In this document: one piece after another, positions 1-9,927 of the stretch
Layout of the letters: every line of letters begins with the position of its first letter
Position numbering within the stretch: the stretch's first letter is position 1
Source: Sphingomonas montanisoli
GTDB lineage: Bacteria; Pseudomonadota; Alphaproteobacteria; Sphingomonadales; Sphingomonadaceae
Length of the DNA: 64,000 nt
Direction: 5' to 3'
Assembly (NCBI RefSeq): GCF_008274695.1
Contig: NZ_VTOU01000004.1
Span: forward strand, 186,001-250,000
Notes under the pieces: model-generated
Database searches by the model: none
Told to the model about the DNA's origin: nothing
The model's input: only the letters and a program-made list of their open reading frames with translations
Made by a program: the position numbers and the translations under genes

Positions 1-2
1 GC

Positions 3-296
3 TTTCAGCCCGATATCGTGGATCGCATGATCGAGATCGAGGATGCTGCCTCCTTCGCCGCCGCGCGCTTCCTGTCGGCGCGACTCGGGCGGCGGGTCGG
101 GCCGTCGACCGGCACCAATCTGGTCGGCGTGCTGCGCCTCGCCGAAGAGATGGCGAGCAGGGGCGATCGCGGCAGCATCGTTTCTTTGATCTGCGATTCG
201 GGAGAGCGCTATCTCGACAGCCTATTCGACGAAAGTTGGATGAATCGCGAAATGCCTGACCATAAGCGCTGGGCGGAATGGCTTTCGCGCTTCTGA
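3..296 (+). CDS. PLP-dependent cysteine synthase family protein, C-terminal part (5' end outside window)
   Basis: The reading frame is open from the first bases of the window, so only about the last 97 residues are present. The motif GPSTGTN followed by a helical segment and ICDSGERY near the end is typical of the C-terminal region of cysteine synthase/cystathionine beta-synthase-fold enzymes, which use pyridoxal phosphate to make cysteine from O-acetylserine or act on related amino acids. The catalytic lysine and the N-terminal domain lie upstream and cannot be checked. An in-frame GTG at 18 is internal, not a start. Family confident; substrate unknown. Confidence 0.72.
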   Translation, partial: FQPDIVDRMIEIEDAASFAAARFLSARLGRRVGPSTGTNLVGVLRLAEEMASRGDRGSIVSLICDSGERYLDSLFDESWMNREMPDHKRWAEWLSRF

Positions 297-337
297 ATCC
301 TACTGAGCGTTAAGATGTGGCCGGCTAGAACGGGATC

Positions 338-739
338 ATGCTCGATCGGCTCCAGGCCCTTCACGATGCCGCGATCAAAGGCATCGACGCGCTCGAAGCT
401 TTGGCCACCGAGGTGGAACCAAGGCTTGCCGAGGTCGCGGCCGCGCGTCTCGCGATCAGCAAGGTGAGCCGGGTGCGCGCATCCTTCCTCGAAGCGACCG
501 TCTATCCCGCCATCGAAGCCTTCGCACCGCAGGCGATCGCAGGATTGCGTAGCCGCGGGCGCGAGCGGATGCTGGCGTCGTCCGAGCATATCAAGCGCTG
601 GACGACCGCTGAACTGCAGACGAACTGGCCGGAATATCGCGTTCTTTCGAAGGGACTGCGCATCGGGATGCGTGCGCGGATCCGTGAGGAGCAAGCCTTG
701 CTTTATCCCCTGATCCTGCGGCTCAGGAAAGCGGCCTAG
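338..739 (+). CDS. Hypothetical all-helical protein (possibly hemerythrin-like fold)
   Basis: I do not recognise a named family. The 133 residues are almost entirely predicted helix, with no signal peptide or membrane segment, and the C-terminal stretch REEQALLYPLI resembles the last helix of hemerythrin-type proteins. Few histidines are present, so an iron site is doubtful. The gene ends 4 bp into the convergent acetyltransferase gene. Coding is supported by an ATG, codon use like the neighbours and the absence of a better frame. Confidence 0.55.
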   Translation: MLDRLQALHDAAIKGIDALEALATEVEPRLAEVAAARLAISKVSRVRASFLEATVYPAIEAFAPQAIAGLRSRGRERMLASSEHIKRWTTAELQTNWPEYRVLSKGLRIGMRARIREEQALLYPLILRLRKAA

Positions 740-1260
740 GCCAGCCGTTCCAGCTTCGTCACCGTCTTGCCCTTATATTCGGCGCTGCCATAGGCGCGGA
801 AGCCAAGCTTCTCGGCGACGCGCAGGGATGCAGTATTTTCGGGATCGATGATGCAGACGACGCGGGGTGGCGCCATCTGCGCCTCGATCCAGCCGAGCGC
901 GGCTTTGGCCGCCTCGCTCGCATAGCCCTGGCCGTGGACCTCACTCGACATCACCCAGGCGAATTCGGGCGGGCCATCGAAATCCTCGCCCAGCCCGCGC
1001 TTGAAATCGGCCAGGCCGACCTCGCCTATCACCTTGCCGGTCGCCTTTTCCTCGACGACGAACAGCCCGTAGCCGAGCAGCGCCCAGTGGCCGGCGAAAC
1101 GCTGCAGCCGGTGCCACACGTCCTCACGGCTGAGCGGTGCCTTGTAGATGGATTCGACCGCGACAGGATCGCGCCCGAGTATGGCGCAGGCGTCGAGATC
1201 GTCGACGCGGTGCTGGCGCAGGCGCAGGCGCTCGGTCTCGATGACGACGCGCGCGCTCAC
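736..1260 (-). CDS. GNAT family N-acetyltransferase (RimJ/RimL type)
   Basis: A 174-residue protein with the classic opening IETERLRLR, a central beta strand (FVVEEKATGKVIGEVGL), the acetyl-CoA-binding segment HGQGYASEA (variant of R/QxxGxG/A) and the closing ENTASLRVAEKLGF. It should transfer an acetyl group from acetyl-CoA to an amine, but the substrate cannot be inferred. I chose a GTG start at 1260, because it overlaps the stop codon of the upstream SH3 gene as GTGA, implying translational coupling. A longer frame to 1359 would run deep into that gene. Confidence 0.82.
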   Translation of the reverse strand: MSARVVIETERLRLRQHRVDDLDACAILGRDPVAVESIYKAPLSREDVWHRLQRFAGHWALLGYGLFVVEEKATGKVIGEVGLADFKRGLGEDFDGPPEFAWVMSSEVHGQGYASEAAKAALGWIEAQMAPPRVVCIIDPENTASLRVAEKLGFRAYGSAEYKGKTVTKLERLA

Positions 1261-1757
1261 TCTTCGGAGCTTTCGCCGGGGGAGGCGCCCCAGATCCGGT
1301 CGCTGCGGATATAGCCCTTCTTGCCGGCCACATCGAACAGGCACCAGCCCGCTTCGCATGACGGCATCTTGCCGACGACGCCCGGCTCGGCCTGCCAGTT
1401 GACCGCCGAACCATCGGTCGGCTCGGCATGCATCGGGGCGGGGGATTGCCCGACGACGATCGCGGTGCGCTTTGCGGACATCAGGGTGGAGAGCATCCAG
1501 CCTTCGGTCCCGTCGACTTCCTTCACCTTGCGCCAGTCGCCGTAGATCTGGATCACCTGCACCGGCAGATCGCGACGGCGATAGCGCCAGATCGCCGGAA
1601 ATGTGCGCTCCGGCCCGGTGCGCATCAGCACGTCGCCCGAGGCGAGCGATGCCCAGTAAGGCAGCTTGCGGTCCTGCGCATTCGCCGCCTGTGCCGCAGT
1701 GATGACGATCAGCGCGCCCAGAAGGACGCGCCCCAGCCCCGATAGTATCCCTGTCAT
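1257..1757 (-). CDS. Exported SH3-domain protein
   Basis: A 166-residue protein that starts with a hydrophobic signal peptide (residues about 1-26, ending ANAQ). Two bacterial SH3-like segments follow: the first has the LMRTGPERTFPAIW pattern and the second ends GWCLFDVAGKKGYIRSD. Such repeats bind cell-wall peptides or other periplasmic partners. The ATG at 1757 is chosen because it immediately precedes the signal peptide; the frame stays open to 2000 without good protein sequence. It is coupled to the acetyltransferase by a GTGA overlap. Exact role unknown. Confidence 0.8.
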   Translation of the reverse strand: MTGILSGLGRVLLGALIVITAAQAANAQDRKLPYWASLASGDVLMRTGPERTFPAIWRYRRRDLPVQVIQIYGDWRKVKEVDGTEGWMLSTLMSAKRTAIVVGQSPAPMHAEPTDGSAVNWQAEPGVVGKMPSCEAGWCLFDVAGKKGYIRSDRIWGASPGESSEE

Positions 1758-1956
1758 GTCCCCATCTTTACGGGCCTTCCGGCCGGGTTCAAGCGGCCGA
1801 TTCGCGCGGCCCGCGCAATCGTTGGAAGTTTGGAGCATCCGCCACGCGTGGGCAGGCTGTGCGTTCGACCCATTGTGAGACATCCGGCCGCCCGTTTGGT
1901 CGATCCGCAGCGCAAACGAGCCACTTTTCGGATGGCCAGCAACCGCGCCATGCCCG

Positions 1957-2964
1957 ATGAGAAGCGAAATCCAAAAAGTGGTCGCGCATATGAATGACAA
2001 TGTTCCGGACGTGCGGTTCGCCGCGCCCGATGAGATTGCGGAGCCGGATTATGATCCGGCGGTTTACAAGACGCTGCTGGAATCGACCAAGGCCATCCCC
2101 TGGAAGATCGACTGGGCGACGATGCGGTTCGCCTATATCGGCCCGCAGATCGAGGCGCTGCTGGGGTGGAAGCAGGATAGCTGGATTTCGGTCGAAGACT
2201 GGGCCACGCGCATCCATCCCGAGGATAGGGATTATGTGGTCAATTTCTGCGTCACGCAGTCGCAGGCGGGCGTCGATCATGAAGCCGATTATCGCGCGCT
2301 GACGCCGGACGGCGGCTATGTCTGGATCCGCGATGTCGTGCACGTCGCGCGTAATGCGGATGGCGATGTCGACAGCCTGGTCGGCTTCATGTTCGACATC
2401 TCCGAGCGCAAGAAGACCGAGCAGGAGTTGCTCCACCTGCAACGCGATCTGGAGGCGATGTCGTTCGAGGACGGGCTGACCCGCATCGCCAACCGCCGGA
2501 TGTTCGATAATCATCTGGAAAGCGAGTTTGCGAGCGCAGCCAAAAGTGGCCAGCCGCTGTCGATGATCATGCTCGATATCGATCATTTCAAGCAGTTCAA
2601 CGACCGCTATGGCCACCTGCAGGGCGACGATTGCCTGCGCCGGGTGGCGGCTAGGCTGAAAAGCCTCGCGACGCGACCGCGCGATATCGTGGCGCGTTAT
2701 GGTGGCGAGGAGTTCGTCCTGCTGCTTCCTGACACCGATGCAGCGGCTGCGCTGGACTATGCGCCGCGATGCGTGGACGTGTTGGCGGAGCTTCAGATCC
2801 CGCACGAAAATTCGAGCTGCGGGCAGTTCGTCACCGCCAGCCTTGGCGTCGGTACGATCGTGCGGTCTGAGGATATGAGCGCGGTGGGGTTCACCGAGCA
2901 GGTCGATCAGTTGCTCTACGCGGCGAAGCGCGGCGGGCGTAATCGGATCGAGGCCGGATCCTAG
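1957..2964 (+). CDS. PAS-GGDEF diguanylate cyclase
   Basis: A 335-residue soluble signalling protein. Residues about 45-150 form a PAS domain of the PAS_3 type (IHPEDRDYV, then YVWIRD and FDISERK). Residues about 165-330 form a GGDEF domain with the active-site loop GGEEF at 249-253. An inhibitory I-site RPRD (RxxD) lies exactly five residues upstream of the loop. It should make cyclic di-GMP from two GTP and be product-inhibited. No receiver or membrane segment is present, so the PAS domain is the likely sensor. An in-frame ATG at 1990 is an equally good start. Cyclic di-GMP commonly controls motility, which fits the nearby flagellar locus. Confidence 0.9.
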   Translation: MRSEIQKVVAHMNDNVPDVRFAAPDEIAEPDYDPAVYKTLLESTKAIPWKIDWATMRFAYIGPQIEALLGWKQDSWISVEDWATRIHPEDRDYVVNFCVTQSQAGVDHEADYRALTPDGGYVWIRDVVHVARNADGDVDSLVGFMFDISERKKTEQELLHLQRDLEAMSFEDGLTRIANRRMFDNHLESEFASAAKSGQPLSMIMLDIDHFKQFNDRYGHLQGDDCLRRVAARLKSLATRPRDIVARYGGEEFVLLLPDTDAAAALDYAPRCVDVLAELQIPHENSSCGQFVTASLGVGTIVRSEDMSAVGFTEQVDQLLYAAKRGGRNRIEAGS

Positions 2965-3344
2965 TCGCCGAACGCGGCGAGCAACTTCGTCGGCGCCACC
3001 AGTTTCCAGCTTTCGCGGATGCGGTGTTCGACCTGATCCCAGTCGGGTTCGCCGAGATCGAGCCGCACGCCGATCCACCAGGACGGGCCAAGATAGGGCG
3101 GGCTGTAGTGAAGGTCGGGATCGGCCTCGATCAGCATCGCCTGATGCTCCGGCCCGCTCGTCTTGACGATAACGGCAGTGATGCCGTCGCCATGATGATC
3201 GTGCCAGAGATAGGCGAACATCTTGCCCTTCTCGCCGATCCGCCACGCGGGCGAGCCGTGCGAGACGGTTTCGGTCGCCTGAGGCATTGCGAGCGCGAGG
3301 TCGCTGATCCGGGTGTGGGTGCGCGGATAGTCGGCGACGGTCAT
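2961..3344 (-). CDS. MmcQ/YjbR family protein
   Basis: A 127-residue protein with the family pattern: an N-terminal SHGSPAWRI motif, a central KMFAYLW strand, the PPYLGPSWWIGV motif and a C-terminal KLVAPTKLL helix. The family has a CyaY-like fold and is often labelled DNA-binding, but its function is not settled. It is the last gene of the purM-purN unit: its ATG overlaps the stop of the preceding membrane-protein gene as ATGA. Confidence 0.82.
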   Translation of the reverse strand: MTVADYPRTHTRISDLALAMPQATETVSHGSPAWRIGEKGKMFAYLWHDHHGDGITAVIVKTSGPEHQAMLIEADPDLHYSPPYLGPSWWIGVRLDLGEPDWDQVEHRIRESWKLVAPTKLLAAFGD

Positions 3345-3982
3345 TCGGCGGGCGCCTTGTGGCGGGCCGACCAGAGCGCATCGATCCGCTTCTGCGCGGC
3401 GGCGGCGGTCGTGTGGCCGATCAGCGAGAGACCCTTGAGCTTCACGTCGGTGCCGCTGAGAAAGCTCGAACTGGTCGCGTAGCCGATATCGTAGAGCGCG
3501 ACGTCGTCGACCAAAGCGTCGTCGGCGTAGAAATGCGTGGTGATCGCGATGGGCAGGCGCGCGTCGCCACCCGCCTTGGTCTTTTCGCCCGCTTTCTTGA
3601 GCGCATCGACCAGCGCGCTTTCGATCCAGCGCCGTTCGATGCGCGGATCGGTGCTGTCGACGGCGGATAGATCCAGCGCGGCGGGGAAGGCGATCGTCTG
3701 CCCCTGGATCGCCTGCCCGCCCAGCGCGGTGAGCGTCAGCCGGTCGCCATCCTTGTCGGCCTTGCCGCTGAGGACGAGTGTGCGCGCCGCGCGGCTCTCC
3801 TTGGTCGAACTGGCGACCTTGTCCGCCTCGGCGTGGCGCCGCTCCTCATAACTGTTCCAGAACGTGAGCCCCGATATGACGAGCGCTGCCACCGCGACGA
3901 TCTCGCCCAGGGTCAGCAGCCGCAATCGGCGGCGGCGGATTTCCGCGGCCTGTTCGGCCGGGGTCGATGTCTCGTCAGCCAT
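3341..3982 (-). CDS. Hypothetical membrane-anchored protein
   Basis: A 213-residue protein with a basic N-terminus, one transmembrane helix at about residues 25-45 (LGEIVAVAALVISGLTFW) and a C-terminal soluble domain of about 160 residues. The helix lacks a cleavage site, so I infer an anchored periplasmic domain. I do not recognise a family. It overlaps the 3' end of purN by 8 bp and the start of the yjbR gene by 4 bp, so it is co-translated with the purine genes without an obvious link to them. Confidence 0.68.
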   Translation of the reverse strand: MADETSTPAEQAAEIRRRRLRLLTLGEIVAVAALVISGLTFWNSYEERRHAEADKVASSTKESRAARTLVLSGKADKDGDRLTLTALGGQAIQGQTIAFPAALDLSAVDSTDPRIERRWIESALVDALKKAGEKTKAGGDARLPIAITTHFYADDALVDDVALYDIGYATSSSFLSGTDVKLKGLSLIGHTTAAAAQKRIDALWSARHKAPAE

Positions 3983-4547
3983 GGTCCCGGATATAGGCGG
4001 CGAGCGCGGCGGGATAAAGGCGGTGTTCTTCGATCAACACGCGCGCCGCCAGCGTCTCGGGCGTATCGCCCGGCAGGATCGGAACGCGCGCCTGGCCGAT
4101 CACGGGGCCGTCATCGAGTTCGGGGGTGACGATGTGGACCGAGCAGCCGCCTTCCGCATCGCCCGCTTCGATCGCGCGCTGGTGCGTATCGAGACCCTTG
4201 TAGAGCGGCAGGAGCGAGGGGTGGATGTTGACGATCCGGCCTTCCCAGCCCTGAATGAACTCGGGGCTCAGGATACGCATGTAACCGGCGAGCGCGACAT
4301 ATTCGACATCGGCGGCGCGCAGTTCGGCGTCGATCAGTGCGTCGAAATCGGCGCGCTTCAGACCGCGATGCGGGTGCGCGAAGGTGGGGATGCTTTCGCC
4401 CTCGGCGGTGGCAAGGCCAGCTGCATCCTCGACATTCGACGCGACCAGCACGACTTCATAGGGGCAATCATCGGCGCGCGACGCCGCGATCAGCGACGCC
4501 ATGTTGCTGCCGCGCCCTGAAATCAGGACGCCGAGCTTAGCCTTCAT
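3975..4547 (-). CDS. purN: Phosphoribosylglycinamide formyltransferase
   Basis: A 190-residue cytoplasmic enzyme that transfers a formyl group from 10-formyltetrahydrofolate to GAR, the third step of purine synthesis. It shows SGRGSN at residues 10-15, NIHPSLLP with catalytic Asn107 and His109, and TPELDDGP with Asp145, matching the E. coli catalytic triad. The ATG at 4547 gives the standard N-terminus ([10 protein letters not shown]). It overlaps the 3' end of purM by 11 bp, so the two are co-translated. Confidence 0.96.
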   Translation of the reverse strand: MKAKLGVLISGRGSNMASLIAASRADDCPYEVVLVASNVEDAAGLATAEGESIPTFAHPHRGLKRADFDALIDAELRAADVEYVALAGYMRILSPEFIQGWEGRIVNIHPSLLPLYKGLDTHQRAIEAGDAEGGCSVHIVTPELDDGPVIGQARVPILPGDTPETLAARVLIEEHRLYPAALAAYIRDHG

Positions 4548-5634
4548 GCGTCGACGACCAGGGTGCGCGTGCGCTCCACGTTTCGTCGCCGCCCCGCACA
4601 GTGCAGCCCTTTGCGCCGGGCCGGACATCACCGATGCGGTGGACGGTCTCGCCCGCGGCTTCGAGCGCAGCGGTGATGTCGGCGACGTCGGCCGGATCGA
4701 CGATCACGGCCATGCCGATCCCGCAGTTGAAGGTGCGCGCCATCTCGCCGGGTTCGATATGGCCCTGCGCCTGCAGGAAGGCCATCAGGCGTGGCTGCGC
4801 CCACAGATCGGCGTCGACATGCGCGTGGAGCCCTTCGGGCAGGACGCGGGGAATATTCTCCAGCAGGCCGCCGCCGGTGATGTGCGCCATCGCCGCGACC
4901 TTGCCGGATCGGACCTGCGGCAGCAGCGACTTCACATAGATGCGGGTCGGCGCCATCAGCGCCTCGATCAGCAGCACGTCCTGATCGAACAAAGCCGGAC
5001 GATCGAGCTTCCAGCCCTTGTCGGCGGCCAGGCGGCGAACGAGCGAGAAGCCGTTCGAATGGACGCCCGACGATGCGAGGCCGAGGATAACGTCGCCCGC
5101 TTTCACACGGTTGCCCGTCAGTGCCTCGGACCGCTCGACGGCGCCGACGCAGAAGCCGGCGAGATCATAGTCGCCATCGGCATACATGCCGGGCATTTCC
5201 GCGGTTTCGCCGCCGATCAGCGCGCAGCCGGCGAGCTTGCAGCCCTCCGCGATACCCGCGATGACGCGTTCGGCAACGCCATTGTCGAGGCGGCCAGTCG
5301 CAAAATAATCGAGGAAGAACAGCGGTTCGGCACCCTGTACGATCAGATCGTTGGCGCACATCGCAACCAGATCGGCGCCCACGCCGTCATGTCGGCCGCT
5401 GTCGATCGCGAGTTTGAGCTTCGTGCCGACCCCGTCATTCGCGGCGACGAGCAGCGGATCGTTATAGCCCGCGGCCTTCAGATCGAAGAAGCCGCCGAAG
5501 CCGCCCAGATCGGCGTCGGCGCCGGGGCGGCGGGTCGCCTTGGCAAGCGGGGCGATCGCCTTGACGAGGGCATTGCCCGCTGCGATCGAAACGCCGGCCT
5601 TGGCGTAGGTGTAGCTCTCGGGTTGATCGGTCAT
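4537..5634 (-). CDS. purM: Phosphoribosylformylglycinamidine cyclo-ligase (AIR synthase)
   Basis: A 365-residue AIRS-family enzyme that closes the imidazole ring of AIR with ATP in purine synthesis. The N-terminal domain has the AGVSI start, [11 protein letters not shown] and [15 protein letters not shown]; the C-terminal AIRS domain has [16 protein letters not shown]. The ATG at 5634 gives the family's usual beginning; the frame stays open to 5733 without homology. It heads the minus-strand unit purM-purN-membrane protein-yjbR and diverges from the DUF2066 gene with only 34 bp between starts. Confidence 0.96.
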   Translation of the reverse strand: MTDQPESYTYAKAGVSIAAGNALVKAIAPLAKATRRPGADADLGGFGGFFDLKAAGYNDPLLVAANDGVGTKLKLAIDSGRHDGVGADLVAMCANDLIVQGAEPLFFLDYFATGRLDNGVAERVIAGIAEGCKLAGCALIGGETAEMPGMYADGDYDLAGFCVGAVERSEALTGNRVKAGDVILGLASSGVHSNGFSLVRRLAADKGWKLDRPALFDQDVLLIEALMAPTRIYVKSLLPQVRSGKVAAMAHITGGGLLENIPRVLPEGLHAHVDADLWAQPRLMAFLQAQGHIEPGEMARTFNCGIGMAVIVDPADVADITAALEAAGETVHRIGDVRPGAKGCTVRGGDETWSARAPWSSTHEG

Positions 5635-5668
5635 GCGGCCCCCTAACGACATCGCGCTTGGATTTCCA

Positions 5669-6928
5669 ATGGCAAGTCGCCAAAAGACGCGCGTGAGCAT
5701 CGCCGAACGCATTTCCCGTCCGACCCCGATCATCGTCCTGCTGGTGGCGCTTTGTGCCGGCGGGGTGCTGTGGGCGCAGCTCGAACGCGGCGCGCAGCGC
5801 GGGGTGAACCCGATCGACGGATCGGGAAGCTACGAGGTTTCGGGGGTCGTGGTCGATATCGCCGCGCGCGATGCGGAGACGGCGCGATCGGCCGGCTGGC
5901 GCGCGGCGCAGCGCCAGGGCTGGGCGATGCTGTGGGCGCGCACCAACGGGCAACCCGAAACCGCCGCACCGCGCCTGCCCGATTCGACGCTCGATTCGAT
6001 CGCGGGTGCGATCGTCGTCGAACATGAACAGATCAGCGCGCATCGCTACATCGCCTCGCTCGGCGTCCTGTTCGATCGCGCGCGCACCGGCGAATTGCTA
6101 GGCGCGAAGGGGGCGATACGGCGTTCGGCGCCGATGCTCGTCATCCCGATCGAATGGAGCGGCGGCGCGCCGATCAGCTTCGAACTGCGCAATGAGTGGC
6201 AGAAGGCGTGGGCGCGCTTCCGGTCGGGCAACAGCCCGGTCGATTATGTGCGCGTGTCGGGCACCGGTGCCGATCCGATCCTGCTGAACGCCGCACAGAC
6301 GCGTCGGCCGGGGCGCAGCTGGTGGCGGATGCTGCTCGATCAATATGGTGCGGCCGACATCGTCGTGCCCGAGGTGTCGCTGCAGCGGCAATGGCCGGGC
6401 GGCCCGGTGATCGGCACGTTCACCGCGCGCCACGGACCGGACGGCAAGATCATCGACAGTTTCACGCTGCGCACCGAGACGGGCGACGGTCTGCCCGCAA
6501 TGCTCGACAAGGGCGCCGCGCGGATCGACGCGGCCTATGTCCGCGCGCTGCAGGCCGGCGAATTGCGCGCCGATCCGACGCTGGTGGTTGAGGATGCGCC
6601 TGCTGTCGAGGAGATCCCGATCGACGACGTGCTGGGGCAGCTTGCTTTGGCGGCGTCGACGGTCGTGCCGATCCAGGTCGACACCCCCGATTCGGTGATG
6701 CTGCGTTCGGCCGAGGTGGCGCTGCGCGGCGTGACGGGCATCACCTCGGTTCAGACGAGCAGTCTTGCGCTGGGCGGTGTTTCCACCTTCCGCGTCAACT
6801 TTGCCGGCCCGCTCCCGGCGCTGCGCGAGCAGTTGATATCGCGCGGCTGGCAGGTCGAGGATGCGGGCGGCGGGCTGCGTATCCGTCGCGCGTCGGCGCC
6901 CCCGCCACCGGCGCCTTCCGCGCGATGA
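5669..6928 (+). CDS. Exported/membrane-anchored DUF2066-like protein
   Basis: About 419 residues. A transmembrane or signal segment lies at residues about 20-36 ([17 protein letters not shown]), followed by a region resembling DUF2066 ([27 protein letters not shown]). The C-terminal domain of about 75 residues ends in a Pro/Ala-rich tail. Function unknown; a cell-envelope location is inferred. The ATG at 5669 is chosen so as not to overlap purM, though an in-frame ATG at 5633 exists. Its stop overlaps the start of hdaA as ATGA, so the two are probably translated together. Confidence 0.75.
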   Translation: MASRQKTRVSIAERISRPTPIIVLLVALCAGGVLWAQLERGAQRGVNPIDGSGSYEVSGVVVDIAARDAETARSAGWRAAQRQGWAMLWARTNGQPETAAPRLPDSTLDSIAGAIVVEHEQISAHRYIASLGVLFDRARTGELLGAKGAIRRSAPMLVIPIEWSGGAPISFELRNEWQKAWARFRSGNSPVDYVRVSGTGADPILLNAAQTRRPGRSWWRMLLDQYGAADIVVPEVSLQRQWPGGPVIGTFTARHGPDGKIIDSFTLRTETGDGLPAMLDKGAARIDAAYVRALQAGELRADPTLVVEDAPAVEEIPIDDVLGQLALAASTVVPIQVDTPDSVMLRSAEVALRGVTGITSVQTSSLALGGVSTFRVNFAGPLPALREQLISRGWQVEDAGGGLRIRRASAPPPPAPSAR

Positions 6929-7533
6929 ATCAGATCGCGCTGCCCTTCGCCTGGCCGGCCGGAGAGAATGAGCGCGATTTCATCGTCACCGACGCCAACC
7001 GTCTCGCCGTCCGTCATCTGGAGCACAGATCGCTCTGGCCGGTCATGGCGTGCGTGCTGATCGGCCCACGCAAGTCGGGTCGCAGCCTGCTCGGCCGCAT
7101 CTTCGCCGCCAAGGCGGCGGCGACCCTGATCGACAATGCCGAGCGCCATGACGAGGAGGCGCTGTTCCACGCCTGGAATGCGGCGCAGGCAAGCCACGTC
7201 CCACTGCTGATGATCGCGGAGAGCACGCCGGCGGCCTGGGGGATCCGGTTGCCCGACCTTCGCTCGCGGTTGCTCGCGACGCCGACGGTTGCGATCGAGG
7301 AGCCCGACGACGAACTGGCCGCGCGGCTGATCGAAAAGCTGCTGATTGCGCGCGGCCTTTTCCCGGCGCCCGAGGTGCTGCGTTACCTGTCACCCCGGAT
7401 CGAGCGCAGCTATCTGGCGATCCACCGCACCGTCGAGGCGATGGACGAACTGTCGCTGGAACGGCGGCAGCGGATCACCGTGCCGGTGGCGCGCGACGTG
7501 CTGGCGGGGCTGGGTACAAATGACCTCGACTAA
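6925..7533 (+). CDS. hdaA: DnaA regulatory inactivator (Hda/HdaA homologue)
   Basis: A 202-residue relative of the DnaA AAA+ domain. Residues 3-8 read QIALPF, matching the clamp-binding motif by which Hda attaches to the DNA polymerase sliding clamp. DLRSRL carries the box VII arginine finger that triggers DnaA-ATP hydrolysis. The Walker A region is degenerate (GPRKSGRS, Arg in place of the catalytic Lys) and the Walker B strand ends MIAES without the usual Asp. It should prevent re-initiation of replication. It is coupled to the DUF2066 gene by ATGA and lies upstream of ppk1. Confidence 0.88.
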   Translation: MNQIALPFAWPAGENERDFIVTDANRLAVRHLEHRSLWPVMACVLIGPRKSGRSLLGRIFAAKAAATLIDNAERHDEEALFHAWNAAQASHVPLLMIAESTPAAWGIRLPDLRSRLLATPTVAIEEPDDELAARLIEKLLIARGLFPAPEVLRYLSPRIERSYLAIHRTVEAMDELSLERRQRITVPVARDVLAGLGTNDLD

Positions 7534-7542
7534 ACGCGATAC

Positions 7543-7562
7543 TCCTCCTGGCGGGGGAGGAT
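7543..7562. repeat. Single arm of the CTCCCCC-type intergenic palindromic repeat
   Basis: The segment CCTCCTGGCGGGGGAGGAT, 10 bp after the hdaA stop, matches the right arm of the large inverted repeat at 17208-17331, minus a few bases. Only one arm is present, so it looks like a decayed or solo copy. A short hairpin (CCTCC/GGAGG) is possible. Confidence 0.6.
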
Positions 7563-7628
7563 CGAATTGCAGGGTTCATCACGCCACCGTCATCGACGAA
7601 ACATGATGTTTCGCTTAAAACCTGTCGG

Positions 7629-9797
7629 ATGGACCAGATTGAACCCCGCATCGAGGAAGAGCTTGTCGGCGATCATGCGCCGCTGACGCCGATTGCCCCG
7701 CGTGATCGCTATTTCAACCGGGAGCTGAGCTGGCTCGCCTTCAACCAGCGCGTGCTGGATGAGGCCGCGAACCGCGCGCACCCGCTGCTGGAGCGGCTGC
7801 GCTTCCTGTCGATTTCGGGCGACAATCTCGACGAGTTCTTCATGGTGCGCGTCGCGGGCCTCAAGGGGCAGATCCTGGAGGGCGTCGATACGCTCTCTCC
7901 CGATGGACTGACCGTCAGCCAACAGCTCGAAGTCGTCTCCGGACGCGCCGATCAGCTGATGAGCGATCAGCAGCGCATGTGGCGCACGATCCGCCCCGAA
8001 CTCGCCCGTGCCGGGGTGTGCGTCCTCGAAGAGAATGAGATCACCGGCGACATCGCCGAATGGCTCGAACAGCATTTCAAGGGGCAGATCTTCCCGATCC
8101 TGACGCCGCAGGCGCTCGATCCCGCGCATCCCTTTCCGTTCATCCCGAACAAGGGCTTCAGCCTGCTGTTCGATCTGGTGCGCCAGTCGGACGGGGAGCA
8201 GATCTTCGAACTGTTGATGGTGCCGGCGACGCTGCCGCGCTTCGTGCGCGTGCCCGGCGAAGCTGCGCGTTATGTGTCGGTCGAGACGCTGGTGCGCCGC
8301 TTCACGCATCTGCTGTTTCCCGGCTATCGCGTCCAGGGCCATGGCGCCTTCCGCATCATCCGCGATAGCGACATCGAAATGGAGGAAGAGGCCGAGGATC
8401 TCGTCCGCTCCTTCCGCTCGGCGATCCAGCGCCGGCGACGCGGGCGAGTGATCCGCCTCGAACTCGAAGCCAATATGCAGCCTTCGCTCGAACCGATCTG
8501 GCGAGAGCAGATCGGCACCGTCGACAGCTTCATGATCGAGTCGGGCCAGTTCCTGGGCATCGGCGACCTTGCCCAGCTGGTCGACGAAGATCGATCGGAC
8601 CTGAAGTTCACACCTTACAGCGCGCGCTTTCCGGAGCGGGTGCGCGAACATGGTGGCGATTGTTTCGCGGCGATCCGATCGAAGGACATCGTCGTCCACC
8701 ATCCGTACGAGTCGTTCGACATCGTCATCGCCTTTCTGCGCCAGGCCGCGCAGGATCCCGACGTCGTCGCGATCAAGCAGACGCTCTATCGCGCGGGCAA
8801 GCAGTCGGCGGTGATCCGCGCGCTGGTCGACGCGGCCGAGGCGGGCAAATCGGTGACGGCGGTCGTCGAACTCAAGGCGCGCTTCGATGAAGAGCAGAAC
8901 CTGCTCTGGGCATCGCAGCTCGAAAATGCCGGCGTGCAGGTCGTCTATGGCTTCATCGACTGGAAGACCCACGCCAAGGTTTCGATGGTCGTGCGGCGCG
9001 AAGGCGGCGCCTACCGCACCTATTGCCATTTCGGGACGGGCAATTATCACCCGATCACCGCGCGCATCTATACCGATCTCAGTTTCTTCACCGCCGATCC
9101 GCGTGCGGGCCGCGATGCGGCGCAGGTGTTCAACTACATCACCGGCTATGTCGAACCGCAGGCGCTGGAGATGCTCACCATCTCGCCCCACGGCATGCGT
9201 GATCGGCTGTGCGAACTGATCGACAACGAGATCGATCATGCGCGCGAAGGCCGGGAGGCGGCGATCTGGGCGAAGATGAACTCGCTGGTCGATCCCGCGA
9301 TCATCGAGAAGCTCTACCGCGCGAGCGCGGCGGGCGTGCAGATCGACCTGGTCGTGCGTGGCATATGCTGCCTGCGTCCGGGCGTTGCAGGGCTGTCGGA
9401 GAATATCCGGGTGAAGTCGGTGGTCGGCCGCTTCCTCGAACATAGCCGCATCATGTGCTTCGGCAACGGCGCCGCCTTGCCCAATCCGAACGCGAAGGTG
9501 TTCATTTCTTCGGCCGACTGGATGCCGCGCAACTTCGATCGGCGCGTCGAATATCTGCTGCCGATCGAGAACCCGACGGTTCACGCGCAGGTGCTCGATC
9601 AGGTGATGGTCGCCAATCTGAACGATGACGAGCAGAGCTGGGTGCTCCAGCCCGACGGCACCTACGAGCGCGTCAAGCCGGCGCGCCGCCCGTTCAACCT
9701 CCATCGCTATTTCATGACCAACCCATCGCTCTCGGGCCGCGGCGCGGCGCAGAGCGGCGGCGCGGTGCCCAAGCTGTCGCTGCGACGGGGGAGCTGA
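7629..9797 (+). CDS. ppk1: Polyphosphate kinase 1
   Basis: A 722-residue enzyme that reversibly builds inorganic polyphosphate from ATP. The N-terminal domain begins [17 protein letters not shown]; the head domain has [14 protein letters not shown]; the catalytic C-terminal domains show the phospholipase-D-like motif [10 protein letters not shown] with the autophosphorylated histidine at 467 and [13 protein letters not shown]. Length matches the PPK1 family. The ATG at 7629 follows a 95-bp gap from hdaA. With ppx next on the same strand it forms a polyphosphate synthesis/breakdown pair. Confidence 0.96.
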   Translation: MDQIEPRIEEELVGDHAPLTPIAPRDRYFNRELSWLAFNQRVLDEAANRAHPLLERLRFLSISGDNLDEFFMVRVAGLKGQILEGVDTLSPDGLTVSQQLEVVSGRADQLMSDQQRMWRTIRPELARAGVCVLEENEITGDIAEWLEQHFKGQIFPILTPQALDPAHPFPFIPNKGFSLLFDLVRQSDGEQIFELLMVPATLPRFVRVPGEAARYVSVETLVRRFTHLLFPGYRVQGHGAFRIIRDSDIEMEEEAEDLVRSFRSAIQRRRRGRVIRLELEANMQPSLEPIWREQIGTVDSFMIESGQFLGIGDLAQLVDEDRSDLKFTPYSARFPERVREHGGDCFAAIRSKDIVVHHPYESFDIVIAFLRQAAQDPDVVAIKQTLYRAGKQSAVIRALVDAAEAGKSVTAVVELKARFDEEQNLLWASQLENAGVQVVYGFIDWKTHAKVSMVVRREGGAYRTYCHFGTGNYHPITARIYTDLSFFTADPRAGRDAAQVFNYITGYVEPQALEMLTISPHGMRDRLCELIDNEIDHAREGREAAIWAKMNSLVDPAIIEKLYRASAAGVQIDLVVRGICCLRPGVAGLSENIRVKSVVGRFLEHSRIMCFGNGAALPNPNAKVFISSADWMPRNFDRRVEYLLPIENPTVHAQVLDQVMVANLNDDEQSWVLQPDGTYERVKPARRPFNLHRYFMTNPSLSGRGAAQSGGAVPKLSLRRGS

Positions 9798-9927
9798 GGC
9801 TCTCCCGGGCAAAGCGTGGAGTGGGTGTGCTTCGCTTCATCGCGCCGGGGGCAGGCATCGGCATCTTTCGCACCAGACGGCCGTTTCGCGCGTTTGATCC
9901 GGCAGCGATTTGAGTTAAGGCGCACCA

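Noticed and set aside
7590-9812. 740-codon open frame antisense to ppk1, and similar long antisense frames at 1789-3381, 14816-16585, 26289-28337 and 31545-33716
   Set aside because: High GC content leaves antisense frames open. The products are Arg/His-rich with no family pattern, while the opposite strand encodes recognised enzymes.
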